Below the pieces are notes generated by a model that saw only the letters and a list, made by a program, of their open reading frames with translations, was not told the DNA's origin and searched no databases. The position numbers and the translations under genes were made by a program. From Rhodobacter huangdaonensis (GTDB lineage: Bacteria; Pseudomonadota; Alphaproteobacteria; Rhodobacterales; Rhodobacteraceae): 64,000 nucleotides of DNA. Position 1 is the first letter of the stretch; every line of letters begins with the position of its first letter. Positions 44,122 through 52,593 of the stretch are shown here, piece after piece. The stretch lies in assembly GCF_004022465.1 (NCBI RefSeq), contig NZ_SAVA01000003.1:248001-312000 (forward strand). Direction: 5' to 3'.

Positions 44122-45450
44122 TCAATGCGCGCGGGCGGCGACCGCAAAGAGATCGGCGTTCAGCAGCAGATGCGCGCCGATCGCCACCGCATAGCCAAGC
44201 GCGATCGCCCAGGTCCATTTGAGGTGGGTGGTGAAGGTGTAGATCCCGCGCGCCTGCCCCATCAGCGCCACGCCCGCGGCCGAGCCGATCGACAGCAGCG
44301 AGCCACCGACGCCACAGGTCAGGGTGATCAGCAGCCACTGGCCATGCGTCATGTCCGGGTCCATCGTCAGCACCGCGAACATCAGCGGGATGTTGTCGAT
44401 GATCGAGCTCATCGCGCCGAGGATGGTGTTTGCCGCGGTCGGCCCGAGCCCGGTGTAGAGCAGCCCCGACAGCAGGTCGAGATAGCCCAGAACGCCCAGA
44501 CCGCCGACGGCGAAGATGATGCCGAAGAAGAACAGCAGCGTGTCCCATTCGAGCTGCTCGAACTGCTTGAAGGCGTCGAGCACCAGCTCTTCGTGCGGGC
44601 GGCGCCTGGTGATCTTGCGGGTCAGGAAATAGCTGTAGATCTGCATGTAGCCGAGCCCGAGCATCATCCCAAGCGCCGGCGGCAGGGCGAGGAAGTTCTT
44701 GAAGCAGATCGCGGTGACGATGGTCGCGAAGAACAGGAACACCACCATGCCTGCGCCCGGCTTCGGATGCGCCGTGCCGTGCACGTCGGCCGGCATCTCG
44801 TTCGGGATCACGAAGGACATGATCAGCGCCGGCACCAGCCAGTTCAGCAAGGACGGGATCAGCAGGTCGAAGAACTCGAAGAACTCGATCACGCCCTTTT
44901 GCCAGACCATCAGCGTGGTGATGTCGCCAAAGGGGGTGAAGGCGCCGCCCGCATTCGCCGCGACGACGAGCGAGACGAAGGAGGTGGAGACGAATTTCGG
45001 ATGGCCCCTGCCCACCGACATCACCACCGCGCCCATGACCAGCGCCGTGGTCAGGTTGTCGAGCACGCCCGACAGGAAGAAGGCGATGACGCCGGTGATC
45101 CAGAACAGCTTGCGATAGGTGAGGCCGAGGCTGACGAGCTTTGCCCGCAGCACGTCGAAGACGCGCCGCTCCTCCATCGTGTTCACATAGGTGATCGCGA
45201 CGAGGAGGAAGAGGAAGAGCTCGCCATATTCCTCGACGATCTCGATCGCCTTTGCATGCGCGACGCCGGTCAGCCCCGCGCGCATGTAGGCGATGCCGAT
45301 CAGCATCCAGATCAGGCCGGCCGCCAGCATCACCGGCTTCGACTTGCGCATGTGGGTCGCTTCTTCCGTGATCACCAGCGCATAGGCGCCGATGAAGATC
45401 AGGATCGAGGCAATGCCGATCACGCTGCCCGTAAGGTCCAGGCTTTCCAT
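44122..45450 (-). CDS. nhaD: Sodium/proton antiporter NhaD
   Basis: A 442-residue inner-membrane Na+(Li+)/H+ antiporter of the ion-transporter superfamily with 11-13 helices. Signatures: EEYGELFLFLLVAITYVNTMEERRVF, FLSGVLDNLTTALVM, AANAGGAFTPFGDITTLMVW and the C-terminal SSIIDNIPLMFAVL. The longer in-frame reading to 45771 is GC-rich intergenic sequence; ATG 45450 is chosen from alignment of the first membrane helix. It is divergent from opgG; both respond to salt or osmotic stress in other bacteria. Confidence 0.93.
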   Translation of the reverse strand: MESLDLTGSVIGIASILIFIGAYALVITEEATHMRKSKPVMLAAGLIWMLIGIAYMRAGLTGVAHAKAIEIVEEYGELFLFLLVAITYVNTMEERRVFDVLRAKLVSLGLTYRKLFWITGVIAFFLSGVLDNLTTALVMGAVVMSVGRGHPKFVSTSFVSLVVAANAGGAFTPFGDITTLMVWQKGVIEFFEFFDLLIPSLLNWLVPALIMSFVIPNEMPADVHGTAHPKPGAGMVVFLFFATIVTAICFKNFLALPPALGMMLGLGYMQIYSYFLTRKITRRRPHEELVLDAFKQFEQLEWDTLLFFFGIIFAVGGLGVLGYLDLLSGLLYTGLGPTAANTILGAMSSIIDNIPLMFAVLTMDPDMTHGQWLLITLTCGVGGSLLSIGSAAGVALMGQARGIYTFTTHLKWTWAIALGYAVAIGAHLLLNADLFAVAARAH

Positions 45451-45844
45451 ACCGAGAGTTCTCCAGTCCCTGTTTCCGCTGGATTTACCCCCGTGCACGC
45501 GCAGGAAACAAGTGCAATCGCGCCCCCGCGCAAAGGCCGGGGGAGGCCCGCGGGAGCGGCCGGCCGGGGCCGGGCGACTCACCTCGCGGGCGGGCGGCGG
45601 GGCCGGGCCGGCAGGGCCCGGCGAAATCCTCTTGCAACTGCAGAATGCGCAACAACCTGCCGGTTCCGGCATGGTCTGAGCAACAATGCGCTGAACCGCT
45701 GCGGCAGCGGCGCCGCACCCGCGACTTTGACGACTGTGTGACGCAATGCTCTCTTGCAAGTTTATGGGCACTATGCCTAAGGATTTGGCAACGAGGCTGC
45801 CCTAGGGTGGCCTCAAGAACTATCTGAGATACCTTGGAAAATAG
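45451..45844. other. Intergenic region between nhaD and opgG
   Basis: About 390 bases with no convincing gene. The nhaD-proximal half is extremely GC-rich and contains a hairpin GCCGGGCC / GGCCCGGC (45602-45622). The opgG-proximal 150 bases are AT-richer and probably hold the opgG promoter; TTGACG at 45725 is a -35 candidate but no matching -10 stands out. Confidence 0.5.
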
Positions 45845-47506
45845 ATGCCTGCCCGTCGTCTTCAAAGACAAGCCCTGGTGACCCGCCGCCATCTGCTCGG
45901 AACCCTTTCCGCAGGTGCCGTTCTGGCATGCGGCGGCGGCTTTGCCCGCCCGGTTCTGGCCCAGGACGCGGCTCCGGCGACCGAGCCCGCCCCGGTGCCC
46001 GCCCCCGAAGTTCCGGCCGAACCCGCTGCGCCGCAGCAGGCGCCGTTCAGCTTCGACAGCCTGACCGAGGAGATGCGCGCGGCGACGGCGAAGCCCGACC
46101 AGCCGCAGCAACTGCCCGACAGCTTCCTGTCGCAGCTGACCTACGACGACTATCGGCTGATCCGCTTCAACCCCGAGCGCGCCCGCTTCGCCGATGTCGA
46201 GGAGACCCGCTTCCAGCTCCACGCCTTCCACATGGGCTGGCTGTTCAAGGAACCGGTGCTGCTCTACGAGGTCTCGGGCGACCAGGCCCGGCTGATGGGC
46301 TTCGACACCGACGATTTCATCTACGAGCGCGAGGCGCGCACCCATGTGCCCGAGCACACGGTGCTGCCCGGCGTCGCCGGCTTCCGCCTGCACACGCCGC
46401 TGAACCGTCCCGACGTCTTCGACGAGCTGGTGGCTTTCCAGGGCGCCTCCTATTTCCGCTCGCTCGGCCGCGGCTCGGCCTATGGGCTCTCGGCACGCGG
46501 GCTGGCGGTGAACACCGGCATGTCGATCGCCGAGGAGTTCCCGCGCTTCACCCGGTTCTGGATCCAGCGCCCCGAATCGGGCAGCAGCACGATCACCGTC
46601 TGGGCCGCGATGGAGAGCGCCTCGCTCACCGGCGCCTATCAGTTCGTCATCACCCCCGGCGAGGAAACGGTGATGGAGGTGACGGCGCGGCTGTTCCTGC
46701 GCAACAACGTCGAGCAGCTCGGCATCGCGCCGCTGACCTCGATGTTCCTCTTTGCCGAGCGCAACCATTCCGACTTCGACGACTATCGTCCGAACGTGCA
46801 TGACAGCGACGGGCTGGGCATCACCCGCGCCGACGGCGAACTGCTGTGGCGGCCGCTCGCAAACCCGCCGCGCCTCGCCTCGAGCTACTTCACCGAGACC
46901 GCGCCGAAAAGCTTCGGCCTCTATCAGCGCGACCGGAATTTCGATCATTATCAGGATGCTGCCGCGCTTTACGAACGCCGCCCCTCCTGCGTGGTCGAGC
47001 CTCTGGGTGACTGGGGCAAGGGCGCCGTGCGGCTGGTCGAGATCCCCTCGGACCTCGAGGTCAACGACAATATCGTCGCCTTCTGGGTGCCCGAGGCGCC
47101 GGCGAAGGCGGGCGATGCGCTCGAATACCGCTACCGGCTGCGCTGGGGCGACATCGAGCCCTTCGACGGCAGCGCGCTTGCGCGCGTGCTGGAGACCCGC
47201 GCCGGCGCCGGCGGCGTCTCGGGCGTGGCGAATACCGATGGCACCCGCAAGTTCGTCATCGACTTTGTCGGCGGTCTGCTGGAAAATCTCCCGGCGGAGG
47301 CGGTCGACAAGCTGCACATCGTCGCCTCGGTCTCGAAGGGGGAGATCGTGACGCAGGTGCTGCAACGCATTCCCGAGGACGGGATCTGGCGGCTCGTCCT
47401 CGACGTCAAGGCGCCCTCGGGCGCCACCGTGGAACTTTCCGCCCATATCGCGGGTTATGGCCGCAAGCTGACCGAAACCTGGCTCTATCAATGGATCAAG
47501 GCATGA
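45845..47506 (+). CDS. opgG: Periplasmic glucan biosynthesis protein OpgG (MdoG/MdoD family)
   Basis: A 553-residue periplasmic protein needed to make osmoregulated periplasmic glucans. The N-terminus has a twin-arginine signal (VTRRHLLGTLSAGAVLACG, cleavage near ARPVLAQ), so it is probably exported folded by Tat; in E. coli OpgD, not OpgG, uses Tat. A Pro/Ala linker (about 42-62) leads to the MdoG domain (FSFDSLTEEMRAAT, YDDYRLIRFNPERARF, PLTSMFLFAERNHSDFDDYR) and an Ig-like end. It is the first gene of the operon, in the order opgG-opgI-opgH-opgC described for Rhodobacter sphaeroides. Confidence 0.95.
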   Translation: MPARRLQRQALVTRRHLLGTLSAGAVLACGGGFARPVLAQDAAPATEPAPVPAPEVPAEPAAPQQAPFSFDSLTEEMRAATAKPDQPQQLPDSFLSQLTYDDYRLIRFNPERARFADVEETRFQLHAFHMGWLFKEPVLLYEVSGDQARLMGFDTDDFIYEREARTHVPEHTVLPGVAGFRLHTPLNRPDVFDELVAFQGASYFRSLGRGSAYGLSARGLAVNTGMSIAEEFPRFTRFWIQRPESGSSTITVWAAMESASLTGAYQFVITPGEETVMEVTARLFLRNNVEQLGIAPLTSMFLFAERNHSDFDDYRPNVHDSDGLGITRADGELLWRPLANPPRLASSYFTETAPKSFGLYQRDRNFDHYQDAAALYERRPSCVVEPLGDWGKGAVRLVEIPSDLEVNDNIVAFWVPEAPAKAGDALEYRYRLRWGDIEPFDGSALARVLETRAGAGGVSGVANTDGTRKFVIDFVGGLLENLPAEAVDKLHIVASVSKGEIVTQVLQRIPEDGIWRLVLDVKAPSGATVELSAHIAGYGRKLTETWLYQWIKA

Positions 47507-47718
47507 CCGCACTTCTCGAACCGCAAGCGGCCCGTTCCTCCGTTTCCGCCGTGGCGCTCAGCCCGGCAGAGCTCGTCGCGGGCCCCTGCGCCCTGCCCAA
47601 CGCCCCCCTCGCAATGCCGATGCAGGTCATCGAGCCGCGTGTGGGCCTGCTGCGGAGGCTTCTTTCAGGGCTGATCCCGCATCACCCCGCGGCGCCGTCG
47701 GCGGGCGCCGGCCTCTGA
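47503..47718 (+). CDS. opgI: OpgI-like small protein of the glucan operon
   Basis: A 71-residue protein between opgG and opgH, in the place of opgI of R. sphaeroides. No domain is recognised: a Pro/Ala-rich chain with MPMQVIEPRVGLLRRLLSGL near the end. ATGA overlap with opgG and four bases before opgH make it part of the operon. The name rests on position. Confidence 0.65.
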   Translation: MTALLEPQAARSSVSAVALSPAELVAGPCALPNAPLAMPMQVIEPRVGLLRRLLSGLIPHHPAAPSAGAGL

Positions 47719-47722
47719 GAAC

Positions 47723-49522
47723 ATGAACCGCACAAGCATCTCGCGCGCGGGGCTCTATGCCCTGCGCTCGCTGGCCGTGGGCCTCAGCCTCGTTGCGGGG
47801 CTGGGGGCTTTCGTGCTGTTCCTGCAGTTCGGCGATGCCGACGGGCTCGACACGCTCGACATCCTGCGCGCGCTGCTGATCCTGATCTCGACGCTGTGGC
47901 TCGCCTGGGGCGCGATCCAGGCGCTGATCGGGCTGACCTCCTTCGCCCATCCGCCGGCGCATGACCCGGCCGCGCCGATCCGTGGCCGCAGCGTGATCCT
48001 GATGCCGGTCTACAACGAGGACCCGCTCGCCACCTTCTCGCGCGTCGCCGCGATGGAGGCCTCGCTGCGCGAGACGGGCGACCCGGCGCAGATCCATTTC
48101 GCGATCCTGTCGGACACCCGCAACGAAACCATCGCCCGGCGCGAGCTGGTGCTGTTCAAGCACCTCGTCGAGGACCGCAACGGCATGGGCCGCTTCTTCT
48201 ATCGCCGGCGCGAGAACAACGTCGGCAAGAAGGCCGGCAACATCGAGGACTTCATCACCCGTTCGGGCGGCGCCTATGACTATGCGGTGATCCTCGATGC
48301 CGACAGCCTGATGGAAGGCGCGACGATCCTGTCGATGATCCGCCGGATGGAGGCCGAGGAGCGTCTCGGCCTGCTGCAGACCCTGCCGAAGGTGATCCGC
48401 GCCCGCTCGCGCTTTGGCCGCGCGATGCAGTTCTCGGCCTCGTTCTTCTCGCCGATCTTCGCGCGGGGCCTTGCGATGATGCAGGGTGAGACCGGCCCGT
48501 TCTGGGGCCACAACGCGATCGTGCGCGTGCGCGCCTTCGCCGAAAGCTGCGGCCTGCCCGCACTGCGCGGCAAGCCGCCCTTCGGCGGCCATGTGATGAG
48601 CCACGATTATGTCGAGGCCGCGATGCTGGCCCGTGCGGGCTGGATCGTGCGGCTTGACGATGACCTCGGCGGCAGCTTCGAGGAAGGCCCCGAGAACATC
48701 GTCGACCACGCCAAGCGCGACCGGCGCTGGTGTCAGGGCAACCTGCAGCATTCGCGCATCATCGGCGCGCCCGGGCTGCGGGCCTGGTCGCGCTTCGTCT
48801 TCGCGCAGGGCATCATGGCCTATATCGCGCCGCTGTTCTGGCTGGGCTTCATCCTTGCCTCGATCGCCGCGCCGATCCTCGCCCCGCCGCCCGACTACTT
48901 CCCGATCCCGTACTGGCCCTTCCCCTATTTCCCGCCGTCCGAGGCCTCGAAGGCGATCTCGCTCGCCATCGGCATCTTCGGCCTGCTGCTGCTGCCGAAG
49001 ATCCTGATCGCCACCCGCGCCGCCTTCACCGGCCGCGCGAACGGCTTCGGCGGCGCGCGGCTCGCCTTCCTGTCGACGCTGGGCGAGCTTGCCTTCTCCT
49101 CGCTCACCGCGCCGGTGCTGCTGATGTATGCGACGCGCTCGGTGTTTCAGGTGCTGCTCGGCCGCGACGGCGGCTGGCCCACCAACAACCGCGGCGACGG
49201 CACCCTGACGCTTGGCGAAAGCTTTGCCGCCTCGCACTGGATCGTCACCATCGGCACCGTCGGCCTGGCCGCGACCTGGGCCTTCGCGCCCGGGCTGCTG
49301 CTGTGGCTGCTGCCCGTTGGCGTGCCGATGATCTTCGCCCCGGCGCTGTTGCGCTGGTCCTCGCTGCCCTCGAAGGGGCGGCTGATGGGCGTGCCCACCG
49401 AATATGCGCCGGCCCCGGTGATGGTGCTGCACGACCAGATCCTCGAGCGCTGGACCGCTGCGCTCGCCCCCGAAGACGCGCCGGCCGCCTCGGCCGTGGC
49501 GCCGGAGAAGACCCATGCCTGA
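47723..49522 (+). CDS. opgH: Glucan glucosyltransferase OpgH
   Basis: A 599-residue inner-membrane GT2 enzyme that polymerises glucose from UDP-glucose into the periplasmic glucan backbone. Two N-terminal helices, then the catalytic domain with VILMPVYNEDP (about residue 92), the DADS metal motif, GHNAIVRV and the DRRWCQGNLQH acceptor motif, then about five more helices. It is shorter than E. coli OpgH (about 850), lacking its long N-terminal cytoplasmic region. Its end overlaps opgC by eight bases. Confidence 0.95.
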   Translation: MNRTSISRAGLYALRSLAVGLSLVAGLGAFVLFLQFGDADGLDTLDILRALLILISTLWLAWGAIQALIGLTSFAHPPAHDPAAPIRGRSVILMPVYNEDPLATFSRVAAMEASLRETGDPAQIHFAILSDTRNETIARRELVLFKHLVEDRNGMGRFFYRRRENNVGKKAGNIEDFITRSGGAYDYAVILDADSLMEGATILSMIRRMEAEERLGLLQTLPKVIRARSRFGRAMQFSASFFSPIFARGLAMMQGETGPFWGHNAIVRVRAFAESCGLPALRGKPPFGGHVMSHDYVEAAMLARAGWIVRLDDDLGGSFEEGPENIVDHAKRDRRWCQGNLQHSRIIGAPGLRAWSRFVFAQGIMAYIAPLFWLGFILASIAAPILAPPPDYFPIPYWPFPYFPPSEASKAISLAIGIFGLLLLPKILIATRAAFTGRANGFGGARLAFLSTLGELAFSSLTAPVLLMYATRSVFQVLLGRDGGWPTNNRGDGTLTLGESFAASHWIVTIGTVGLAATWAFAPGLLLWLLPVGVPMIFAPALLRWSSLPSKGRLMGVPTEYAPAPVMVLHDQILERWTAALAPEDAPAASAVAPEKTHA

Positions 49523-50762
49523 GATGTCCCCCGCTGCGGGGTCGGCGCTGCCCGTGGGCGCGCGCGACCCCCGTCTTGATTTCTTCCGCGGGCTCAGCCT
49601 GCTGATGATCTACATCAACCACGTGCCGGGCACCGTCTACGAGAACTTCACCTCGCGCAACTTCGGCCTGTCCGACGCCGCCGAGGGCTTCGTCTTCATG
49701 TCCGGCTGCGCCGCCGCGCTGGCCTATGGGCCGAAGATGAAGCAGGGGCTGAACTGGGCCGCCGTCCGCAAGGGCTGGGGCCGGTCCTGGACGCTCTATC
49801 TCACCCACATGTTCACCACGATCTGGGCGATCGCCATCGTCTCGGGCGCGGCGCTGTGGTTCGGCAGCTCGGTGATGCTCGGACAGCAGGGCTATCAGGT
49901 GATGGGCAGCGATCCGCTCGCCTTCATGATCGGCATCGCCACGCTTGGCCATCAGCTCGGCTACGTCAACATCCTGCCGATGTATGCGGTGCTGATGCTG
50001 GGCGCGCCCTTCCTGATCCGGCTCGGCCAGCGCAGCCCGCTGCTGCTGCTGCTGTTCAGCATCGGCTTCTGGGCGCTCAGCGGCCTCTTCCGCTTCGACC
50101 TGCCGAACTTCCCGCAGGAGGGGGGCTGGTTCTTCAACCCCTTCTCCTGGCAGATGATCTTCTCCTTCGGCATCCTCACCGGGCTGGCGCTGCGCCACGG
50201 CCACCGCTTCGCGCCGCTGAAGGGCTGGCTGATCTGGGTCGCCGCGATCTGGGTGGCGATCTGTCTGGTCTGGGTGAAGTCGGAGACGATCAAGGCCGGC
50301 GTCGGCGAATATGTGCACCACCTGCGCGACCTCGGCGTGCCGTTCTTCCTGGTCGAGTTCGACAAGACCTATGTCTCGCTGCCGCGCTTCGCGCATTTCA
50401 TCGCGCTCGCCTATCTGCTGTCGCTGCCCTGGGGCGTGCCGCGCTTTGCCGCCTCGAAGGCGATGGCGCCGGTGCGGCTGCTCGGCCGGCACGGGCTGCA
50501 GGTGTTCGCCGCCAGCACCGTGCTTGCGATCTTCGCGCAGGCGGTGAAGCAGGTGCACCCGGCGGGCTTCGGTCAGGACAGCGTGCTGATCCTCGGCGGG
50601 CTCGCCGCGCTCTGGACCCTGGCCTGGATCCGCGACCGGATCAAGCAGTCCGACCGGGCGCAGGCGGCGGCGCTGCACGCCCGGCACGCCGCGCCCCATG
50701 CCGCGGGGGCTGCCGCCGCCACCGCCGAGGGCAAGCCGCATTACGCTGCGGCGGCGCGCTGA
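49515..50762 (+). CDS. opgC: Glucan succinyltransferase OpgC
   Basis: A 415-residue membrane protein with about ten helices that adds succinyl groups to periplasmic glucans. The OpgC signature near the N-terminus is RDPRLDFFRGLSLLMIYINH with EGFVFMSGCAAALAYG. The tail is His/Ala-rich. Start ATG 49515 after GGAG; ATG 49524 also possible. It ends base-to-base with the convergent lysR gene. Confidence 0.92.
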   Translation: MPEMSPAAGSALPVGARDPRLDFFRGLSLLMIYINHVPGTVYENFTSRNFGLSDAAEGFVFMSGCAAALAYGPKMKQGLNWAAVRKGWGRSWTLYLTHMFTTIWAIAIVSGAALWFGSSVMLGQQGYQVMGSDPLAFMIGIATLGHQLGYVNILPMYAVLMLGAPFLIRLGQRSPLLLLLFSIGFWALSGLFRFDLPNFPQEGGWFFNPFSWQMIFSFGILTGLALRHGHRFAPLKGWLIWVAAIWVAICLVWVKSETIKAGVGEYVHHLRDLGVPFFLVEFDKTYVSLPRFAHFIALAYLLSLPWGVPRFAASKAMAPVRLLGRHGLQVFAASTVLAIFAQAVKQVHPAGFGQDSVLILGGLAALWTLAWIRDRIKQSDRAQAAALHARHAAPHAAGAAAATAEGKPHYAAAAR

Positions 50763-51665
50763 TCAGCCCTGCGGCGCGTCCAGCGCGCCGCAGCTTGCCG
50801 CCACGGTCTTCAGCGCCTTCAGCACCGCCTGCACCTTCGGCGTGCGATGCAGATCGACGTGAGTGACAAGCCAGAGCGACGATTCCCACTCCGGGATCGG
50901 CGCGATCACCTCGATCACCCGTGGATCGCGCCGCGCCTCGATCACCGGCAGGAAGCCAAGCCCGATGCCGTCGCGCACCGCCGCCGCCTGGCTCTCGGGA
51001 TCGTTTGCCATGAACACCACCGAATCCGCCGGCTGGTTCGCGGCGAGCCAGCGGAAGAACGGCGCCCGGCTCTCGCGGTTCTCGGCACCGACGAAGCGAT
51101 GCCCGGCAAGGTCGTCGATCGACGCGGGCCGGCCCATCCGCGCCAGATAGGCCTCGGAGGCATAGAGCGCGACGCGGTTCACGCCAAGCGGCTGCACCAC
51201 GTTGTCGGGCTCGGTCGGACGACCGCCGGCGCGGATCGCCACATGCGCCTCGCCATATTCCAGACGGAACACGCGCTGATCGGTCAGATAGCGCAGCCGC
51301 AGCCCGGGATGGTCGATCATCAGCTGCGCCAGCGCCGGCAGCACGATCCCGGTCAGCGTCGGCAGCGAGGTGATGATCAGCTCGCCCGAGACCTCCTCCC
51401 CCGCCCCGGCGATGCGCGCCGCCAGCTGCGAGAACTGGTCCTCGGTCGCCTGGCCCACGGCGAGCAGCTGCAGCCCGGCTTCGGTCGGCGTGTAGCCGCG
51501 CGGGTGACGCTGGAACAGCTTGGTGCCGAGCCGCTCCTCGAGCGCGTCGACATGGCGGATCACGGTTGCATGGTGCACCCCCAGCACCTCGGCCGCACCC
51601 GATACGGTGCCCACCCGCGCCACCTGATAGGCGGTGCGGATCTCATCCCAATTGTCGAAATTCAT
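50763..51665 (-). CDS. LysR-family regulator divergent from the azoreductase gene
   Basis: A 300-residue LysR protein: HTH at residues 1-60 (NWDEIRTAYQVARVGTVSGAAEVLGVHHATV) and a sensor domain. It is divergent from the azoreductase gene with a T-N11-A box between them, the classic arrangement in which the regulator controls both. The ATG at 51665 matches the usual LysR N-terminus; 51683 adds six residues. Confidence 0.9.
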   Translation of the reverse strand: MNFDNWDEIRTAYQVARVGTVSGAAEVLGVHHATVIRHVDALEERLGTKLFQRHPRGYTPTEAGLQLLAVGQATEDQFSQLAARIAGAGEEVSGELIITSLPTLTGIVLPALAQLMIDHPGLRLRYLTDQRVFRLEYGEAHVAIRAGGRPTEPDNVVQPLGVNRVALYASEAYLARMGRPASIDDLAGHRFVGAENRESRAPFFRWLAANQPADSVVFMANDPESQAAAVRDGIGLGFLPVIEARRDPRVIEVIAPIPEWESSLWLVTHVDLHRTPKVQAVLKALKTVAASCGALDAPQG

Positions 51666-51691
51666 CTGTTCACCCGCGAACAATCACTGCG

Positions 51692-51707
51692 CAATCATGA
51701 CGATTGA
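51692..51707. promoter_or_regulatory. Candidate LysR box upstream of the azoreductase gene
   Basis: CAATC-ATGAC-GATTG is a perfect 5-5-5 inverted repeat; T51695 and A51707 fit T-N11-A. A second CAATC (51681-51685) lies one helical turn away. Confidence 0.5.
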
Positions 51708-51765
51708 GTTCAGGGGCGCAAGCGCATTTCTTTGCCGCAACAGCAAACACCCCGGAGTCCTCCCC

Positions 51766-52338
51766 ATGACCAAGACCCTGCTTCTCGAAACCTCCATCAA
51801 GGGGCCGATGTCGGTCTCGCACAAGATCGCCGCGAAAGTGGCCGCCAAGGTCGGCGGTGACCTGACCGTGCGCGACTGCACCGCGATCCCGGCGATCGAC
51901 GGTGCCTGGATCGGCGCCGCCTACACCCCAGCCGAAAACCGCACCGACGCGCAGAAGGCGACGCTCGCCCTCTCCGACGCGCTGATCGCCGAGCTGAAGG
52001 CCGCCGACACCGTCGTCATCGGCTGCGGCGTCTACAACTTCGGCGTCACCGGCCCGCTCAAGCACTGGATCGACATGGTCTGCCGCGTCGGCGAAACCTT
52101 CCGCTACACCGAAGCCGGTCCCCAGGGCCTTGCCGGTGCCAAGCGCGTGATCGTCGCCTATGCCTCGGGCGGCGTGCCGGCCGGGTCGGGCTATGACTTC
52201 GCCACCCCCTACATCAAACAGGTTCTGGGCTTCATCGGCATCACCGATGTGACCGTCGTCGCCGCCGAAGGCGTGGCGGTCGACGAGGCCGCGGCGCTCG
52301 CCCGCGCCGATGCGCAGATCGCGCAGCTCGCCGCCTGA
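51766..52338 (+). CDS. azoR: FMN-dependent NAD(P)H azoreductase/quinone reductase (AzoR family)
   Basis: A 190-residue flavodoxin-fold reductase that gives two electrons to quinones and azo compounds from NADH. Visible: LLETSIKGPMSVSHKIA phosphate loop region, GVYNFGVTGPLKHWIDMVCRVG and YASGGVPAGSGYDFATPYIKQVL. Probably controlled by the divergent LysR protein and induced by electrophiles or quinones (inference). Confidence 0.9.
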   Translation: MTKTLLLETSIKGPMSVSHKIAAKVAAKVGGDLTVRDCTAIPAIDGAWIGAAYTPAENRTDAQKATLALSDALIAELKAADTVVIGCGVYNFGVTGPLKHWIDMVCRVGETFRYTEAGPQGLAGAKRVIVAYASGGVPAGSGYDFATPYIKQVLGFIGITDVTVVAAEGVAVDEAAALARADAQIAQLAA

Positions 52339-52420
52339 TTCGGTCGCCGCGCCCCGCCCGGCTTCGTGCTCTGCACGGGATCGGGGCGCGGAGGACCTGC
52401 CGGTTCTCCCAACCGGCTCG

Positions 52421-52450
52421 AGGCCCCTCGGTTGACTCCGGGGGGCTTTT
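52421..52450 (+). terminator. Terminator downstream of the azoreductase gene
   Basis: An 11-bp stem AGGCCCCTCGG / CCGGGGGGCTT (two G-T pairs) with loop TTGACT, followed by a T run. Another hairpin CCGGTT-CTCCC-AACCGG lies just upstream (52401-52417). The ffh promoter -35 box is in the loop. Confidence 0.65.
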
Positions 52451-52460
52451 CGCCTAGAAG
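52432..52460 (+). promoter_or_regulatory. Promoter of the ffh operon
   Basis: TTGACT at 52432-52437, exactly 17 bases, TAGAAG at 52455-52460. Predicted start near 52467. Confidence 0.7.
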
Positions 52461-52466
52461 GCCGCA

Positions 52467-52593
52467 GATTCCCCGGAGGCAGATCCCTCCGGTCCCCGCA
52501 TGAGGCGGGGATCGCCACCAGTCAGCGCGTTGCGCCCACTGGTGCGCTTTACGTTTGTCGTGCCGGTTCGCCGGTGCCCCGATGGAGATGGCC
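52467..52593 (+). promoter_or_regulatory. Structured 5' leader of ffh
   Basis: About 127 bases with consecutive hairpins: CCGGAGG...CCTCCGG, TCCCCGC-ATGA-GCGGGGA, CCAGT...ACTGG and CCGG-TTCG-CCGG. No match to a known riboswitch or to SRP RNA is evident. It may be a cis-regulatory leader of the ffh-rpsP-trmD operon. Confidence 0.45.

Noticed and set aside
45451..45844. Riboswitch (sodium or nhaA-type motif) in the nhaD leader
   Set aside because: Only a simple GC-rich hairpin is visible; no conserved motif could be matched by eye.
52376..52450. Possible 4.5S (SRP) RNA gene next to ffh because of a GGTTCTCCC hairpin
   Set aside because: The invariant SRP core (GTCAGGTCCGGAAGGAAGCAGCC-like) is absent; the hairpins are better explained as the azoreductase terminator.
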